64,000 nucleotides of DNA, taken from contig NZ_VOGY01000009.1 in assembly GCF_008033385.1 (NCBI RefSeq), positions 1 to 64,000 on the forward strand. Reading direction: 5' to 3'. A program made the translations under genes and the position numbers. The notes beneath the pieces were generated by a model, which was not told the origin of the DNA, made no database searches, and worked only from the letters and a program-made list of their open reading frames with translations. Positions 60,842-64,000 of this stretch are shown in pieces (the stretch's first letter is position 1; each line of letters starts with the position of its first letter). The DNA is from Algibacter pacificus. GTDB lineage: Bacteria > Bacteroidota > Bacteroidia > Flavobacteriales > Flavobacteriaceae.

Positions 60842-61780
60842 TTAAGCGCTCAAGCCTTGTTTCTTTAATAGTTTTCGTTGTTGTTTTATGGTGAGTGTAC
60901 TACCATCATGACTCCAACCAGGCGCTGCAAAAGCGTACATGAATTTGTGATACCAGTTTTTAGATTTTTTCATGTCGTTCCAAATATCTTTGTATTCATG
61001 TGTTAAAATCACCAAGGGATTGTATGAATTTGGTGCATGAGTTACTCCATATTTAATTTCAATAGTTTCATCGAGTTCTTTCCAAGTTCCAAACATTTTG
61101 TCAAAAATATTTAGAAAACCTCCATGGTTTTTATCCATATACTCAAAGTTTTGAGCATGATGAACTTGGTGCATGGTGTGTGTATTCATAAATTTTTCTA
61201 GAAACCCTAGTTTTGGTATGTAAACAGAATGTAATTGAAATTGCCAAAGCGCTTCAATACCTAAACAAACCACTAGCATTTCTGGTGGAAACCCAATAGC
61301 GACAATCCACATATAAAAAAATGGTTTGTATAAAATAGTAAACCAACCATTTCTTACGGCAGTTCCTAAGTTAAAGTTGTCGGATGAATGATGCACAATA
61401 TGTGCCGCCCATAAAAAGCGCACATTGTGGTTTTGGCGGTGAAACCAATAGTAACTAAAATCGTCTAATAATTGACAAATTATCCAAACATACCAAGCAT
61501 ATCCAAAAGATTCGTAACCCATAATATTAGTGCGAACACCATCGACTATAGGGTTAAAAACCTCATATACATAATTAAAAAGTACAATAGCTGCAATGGT
61601 TTTTGTTAGCGGTGCTAACAAAGCGGAACCAATACCCATAGTTAAGCTGGCTGCTAAATCTTTCCAGTTGTATAATTTCTGACTTCGTTCTTCTTTACGA
61701 TGCTTGCTGTATGAGAGTTCTAATAATATGAGTCCTAAAAAACAAGGAACGCCATATACTAAAGGGTTTGTAAAATCCAT
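60842..61780 (-). CDS. sterol desaturase / fatty acid hydroxylase family protein
   Basis: Integral-membrane di-iron enzyme of 312 aa. Its three histidine motifs are visible: 'WFHRQNHNVRFLWAAHIVHHSS' (H-x3-H and H-x2-H-H), and 'HTMHQVHHAQN' (H-x2-H-H), with a further His-containing 'THEYKD' near the end. Four or so hydrophobic segments precede and separate them. Substrates in this family include fatty acids, sphingoid bases, sterols and carotenoids; in Bacteroidota a lipid hydroxylation role is likely but unproven. A -7 element TATTTTTG (61808-61801) gives a short leader. Confidence 0.88.
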   Translation of the reverse strand: MDFTNPLVYGVPCFLGLILLELSYSKHRKEERSQKLYNWKDLAASLTMGIGSALLAPLTKTIAAIVLFNYVYEVFNPIVDGVRTNIMGYESFGYAWYVWIICQLLDDFSYYWFHRQNHNVRFLWAAHIVHHSSDNFNLGTAVRNGWFTILYKPFFYMWIVAIGFPPEMLVVCLGIEALWQFQLHSVYIPKLGFLEKFMNTHTMHQVHHAQNFEYMDKNHGGFLNIFDKMFGTWKELDETIEIKYGVTHAPNSYNPLVILTHEYKDIWNDMKKSKNWYHKFMYAFAAPGWSHDGSTLTIKQQRKLLKKQGLSA

Positions 61781-61857
61781 TAAAAATATTTGTTTGTCTC
61801 CAAAAATACCTTGATTTTGCTCGAAAACCTTAATAAAAAGAGTTTTTTTGAATAAAA

Positions 61858-61894
61858 AAATCCGTTTTAAGATAATTTTACCTTAAAACGGATT
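61858..61894 (-). terminator. intrinsic terminator of lysA
   Basis: Perfect 14-bp stem AAATCCGTTTTAAG / CTTAAAACGGATTT with a 9-nt AT loop, 20 bp after the lysA stop codon. Confidence 0.9.
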
Positions 61895-61914
61895 TAAATT
61901 TTATTAAAAGCAGC

Positions 61915-63150
61915 TTATTTAGTAGCTACAGCTTCTTTTTTTGTTGAAAAATCGACAGCTATTTGATTGTTTAAAATATCATCAAAAGTTTCTCTTTTTC
62001 TAATTAAATGGGCTTGGTCGTTATACCATAAAACTTCCGCAGGGCGTAAACGTGAGTTGTAATTACTCGCCATAGAGAAGCAGTAAGCGCCTGCATTTTT
62101 AAACGCTAAAACATCCCCTTCATTAATTTCATTTATTCTTCGGTTGTTTCCAAAAGTATCGGTTTCACAAATATAACCTACAACCGTATAAAAACGCTCA
62201 CGACCTTTTAAGTTAGAAATGTTGATAATATCATGATGCGACCCGTAAAACATCGGGCGAATTAAATGATTAAATCCAGAATCTACCTGTGCAAAAACCG
62301 TTGAAGTGGTTTGTTTTACAGCATTGACTTCAGCTAAAAAATATCCAGATTCACTCACTAAAAATTTACCAGGCTCGAAAGCTAAGGTTAATTCTTTTCC
62401 GTAATCTTTACAAAAATCGTTAAATCGTTTTGAAAGTTTTTTGCCTAATTCTTCAATATTAGTTTCTATATCACCTGGCTTGTAGGGCACTTTAAAACCA
62501 GATCCAAAATCGATAAATTCTAAATTATCAAATTGTTTTGCTGTTTCAAATAAAATTTCACTTGCATAAAGAAACACTTCAATATCTAAAATGTCGCTTC
62601 CGGTGTGCATGTGAATGCCGTTAATATTCATTTTAGTATTTTCAACAATACGTAAAATATGAGGGATTTGGTGAATTGAAATTCCGAATTTAGAATCAAT
62701 ATGTCCCACAGAAATATTAGCATTTCCGCCAGCCATCACATGTGGGTTTATACGAATACAAACGGGTGTGTTTGGGTGTTTCGTTCCAAATTGCTCTAAA
62801 ATAGACAAGTTATCAATATTAATTTTAACACCTAATTGCGCGGCTTCTTCAATTTCATTTAAAGACACACCATTTGGAGTAAAAATAATTTGCTCTGGTT
62901 TAAAACCTGCAGCCAACCCTAATTGCACTTCTTGTATAGAAACGGTATCAATACCAGAACCTAAATTATGTAAAAGCTTTAAAATAGAAATATTCGATAA
63001 TGCTTTTACCGCATAATTAATTTTTAATTTCTTTACATTTTTAAATGCATTTGTAAGACGATGATATTGGTTTTCAATTTTATGACCGTCATAAACATAT
63101 ACAGGGCTGCCAAATTCGTTGGCAATTTTAAGCAATTGACTCTCTTGCAT
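61915..63150 (-). CDS. lysA: diaminopimelate decarboxylase
   Basis: PLP enzyme converting meso-diaminopimelate to L-lysine, last step of lysine synthesis. The 411-aa protein has the alanine-racemase-like barrel with the PLP lysine in 'INYAVKALSNISIL', 'GSGIDTVSIQEVQLGLAAGFKPEQIIFTPNG', 'HMHTGSDILD', 'FIDFGSGFKVPY', the phosphate-binding 'AFEPGKFLVSESG', 'CETDTFG' with the specificity Cys-Glu, and 'NAGAYCFSMASNYNSRLRPAEVLW'. A minus-strand -7 element TATCTTTG (63175-63168) gives a leader of about 12 nt. Divergent from sucC. Confidence 0.96.
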   Translation of the reverse strand: MQESQLLKIANEFGSPVYVYDGHKIENQYHRLTNAFKNVKKLKINYAVKALSNISILKLLHNLGSGIDTVSIQEVQLGLAAGFKPEQIIFTPNGVSLNEIEEAAQLGVKINIDNLSILEQFGTKHPNTPVCIRINPHVMAGGNANISVGHIDSKFGISIHQIPHILRIVENTKMNINGIHMHTGSDILDIEVFLYASEILFETAKQFDNLEFIDFGSGFKVPYKPGDIETNIEELGKKLSKRFNDFCKDYGKELTLAFEPGKFLVSESGYFLAEVNAVKQTTSTVFAQVDSGFNHLIRPMFYGSHHDIINISNLKGRERFYTVVGYICETDTFGNNRRINEINEGDVLAFKNAGAYCFSMASNYNSRLRPAEVLWYNDQAHLIRKRETFDDILNNQIAVDFSTKKEAVATK

Positions 63151-63310
63151 GGTTTTTTAATTTTTGTCAAAGATATTTTTTTTGCTTCAATAAAAAATAA
63201 ATAAAGCAAAAATTATACACATTAAACATTTTGTTAATTATTTAACACGATCTAAATGTTAATTCATAATTTCAACTTAAAATAAATTAGTGTAATTACT
63301 ATCGATTATT

Positions 63311-63318
63311 TACATTTG
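63311..63318 (+). promoter_or_regulatory. -7 element of sucC
   Basis: TACATTTG, a perfect TAnnTTTG match 26 bp before the sucC start codon, with a TG 18 bp upstream as a partial -33 box. Confidence 0.55.
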
Positions 63319-63344
63319 TAGCACTTAAAATTATCAAGCAGATT

Positions 63345-64000
63345 ATGAATTTACACGAATATCAAGGTAAAGAAATATTAAGCAGTTTTGGCGTGCGTAT
63401 CCAACGTGGTATTGTTGCTCAAAATGCACAGGAGGCAGTTGCTGCCGCAAAACAATTAACTTCTGAAACAGGAACTAGCTGGCACGTGATTAAAGCACAG
63501 GTTCATGCAGGTGGTCGTGGAAAAGGTGGCGGCGTAAAATTGGCTAAAAATCTTCAAGAAGTTGAAGATATTGCAGGACAAATTATTGGGATGGACTTAG
63601 TAACACCTCAAACTTCTGCTGCTGGTAAAAGAGTACACCAAGTTTTAGTTGCCGAGGATGTTTACTATCCAGGTGAAACTGAAACTAGCGAGTTTTATAT
63701 GTCCGTTTTATTAAATAGAGGAACAGGACGTAACATGATTATGTATTCTACCGAAGGAGGAATGGATATTGAAACGGTTGCTGAAAAAACACCTCATTTA
63801 ATTTTTACTGAAGAAGTAGATCCTACAACTGGATTATTACCTTTTCAAGCGCGTCGTGTAGCTTTTAATTTGGGATTATCAGGATTGGCATTTAAAGAAA
63901 TGACAAAATTTGTTACAGCTTTATATACGGCTTACGTAAAATCTGATTCTTCTTTATTTGAAATTAATCCCGTTTTAAAAACGAGTGATAATTTAATTAT
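63345..64000 (+). CDS. sucC: succinyl-CoA synthetase beta subunit (3' end outside window)
   Basis: ADP-forming succinate-CoA ligase beta chain of the TCA cycle; only the first 218 codons are in the window. The ATP-grasp start is diagnostic: 'MNLHEYQGKEILSSFGVRIQRGIVAQ', 'WHVIKAQVHAGGRGKGGGVKLAKN', 'RGTGRNMIMYSTEGGMDIETVAEKTPHLIFTEEVDP' and 'SSLFEINPV', which holds the Mg-binding Glu and Asn. The frame is open to the last base. The missing part should contain the 'GAPANFLD' nucleotide loop and CoA-ligase domain. Confidence 0.97.
   Translation, partial: MNLHEYQGKEILSSFGVRIQRGIVAQNAQEAVAAAKQLTSETGTSWHVIKAQVHAGGRGKGGGVKLAKNLQEVEDIAGQIIGMDLVTPQTSAAGKRVHQVLVAEDVYYPGETETSEFYMSVLLNRGTGRNMIMYSTEGGMDIETVAEKTPHLIFTEEVDPTTGLLPFQARRVAFNLGLSGLAFKEMTKFVTALYTAYVKSDSSLFEINPVLKTSDNLI

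Overview
The window is a contiguous piece of a low-GC chromosome from the Bacteroidota, almost certainly family Flavobacteriaceae. The evidence is a gliding-motility GldF/GldG gene, a bacillithiol deacetylase (BshB1), DUF6702, DUF3108, DUF4870 and DUF2795 genes, lipoproteins with an 'N-C' lipobox, TTG starts, near absence of Shine-Dalgarno sequences, and many promoters of the Bacteroidota type (TTG, about 19 bp, TAnnTTTG). The genus cannot be decided from the sequence alone. There is no prophage, insertion sequence, CRISPR array or antibiotic-resistance island; most genes are housekeeping.

Layout. 0.3-6.2 kb: peptidase E, two secreted regulatory-domain paralogues, a DUF6702 protein, an M1 metallopeptidase and tatA. 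6.5-9.5 kb: ATP-type PEP carboxykinase, bshB1 and tRNA-His. 9.5-20.9 kb: M28 peptidase, an acidic heptad-repeat membrane protein, DUF3108, DUF4870, dnaN, a GldF-GldG fusion, a SAM hydrolase, PhoH, purC and a HAD phosphatase. After a 1 kb void (20.9-21.9 kb) come a dihydrouridine synthase, a FrnE-like DsbA, an AhpD-like protein with its TetR regulator, and a SulP transporter with a small STAS-like neighbour. 28.5-36.5 kb: orphan transcription units, a VanX-like dipeptidase, cyclophilin, Nudix, PlsC, RecQ, a broken pentapeptide-repeat gene, an M23 peptidase and pirin. 36.6-47.5 kb: AraC regulator, radical SAM protein, secA, cobalamin adenosyltransferase, methyltransferase and SRPBCC/GyrI protein. 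47.5-60.8 kb: MazG-like protein, ilvE, mnmD, YceI, grpE-dnaJ, and a tight run (ABC ATPase, permease, MscS channel, beta-barrel protein, NtrC-like regulator, PPK2). 60.8-64 kb: sterol desaturase family protein, lysA and the start of sucC, which is cut by the window end.

Functional links visible here: grpE and dnaJ form a chaperone pair; the TetR gene and the AhpD-like gene share a 16-bp palindromic operator; the ABC-MscS-barrel-regulator genes are nearly contiguous and look like an envelope-stress operon; the GldFG fusion is the permease and partner of the gliding ABC transporter, whose ATPase GldA is not in the window.

The least ordinary material lies between genes: three orphan promoter-terminator units that look like small RNA or microprotein genes (one at 53.8 kb under a 24-bp perfect palindrome resembling an iron box), a structured secA leader, three copies of a structured intergenic repeat, two candidate leaderless promoters with identical 4-nt spacing, and a 28-codon membrane-peptide gene whose terminator overlaps its own coding end. 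I found no obvious new multi-gene system; these RNA and regulatory elements are the best candidates for something undescribed.
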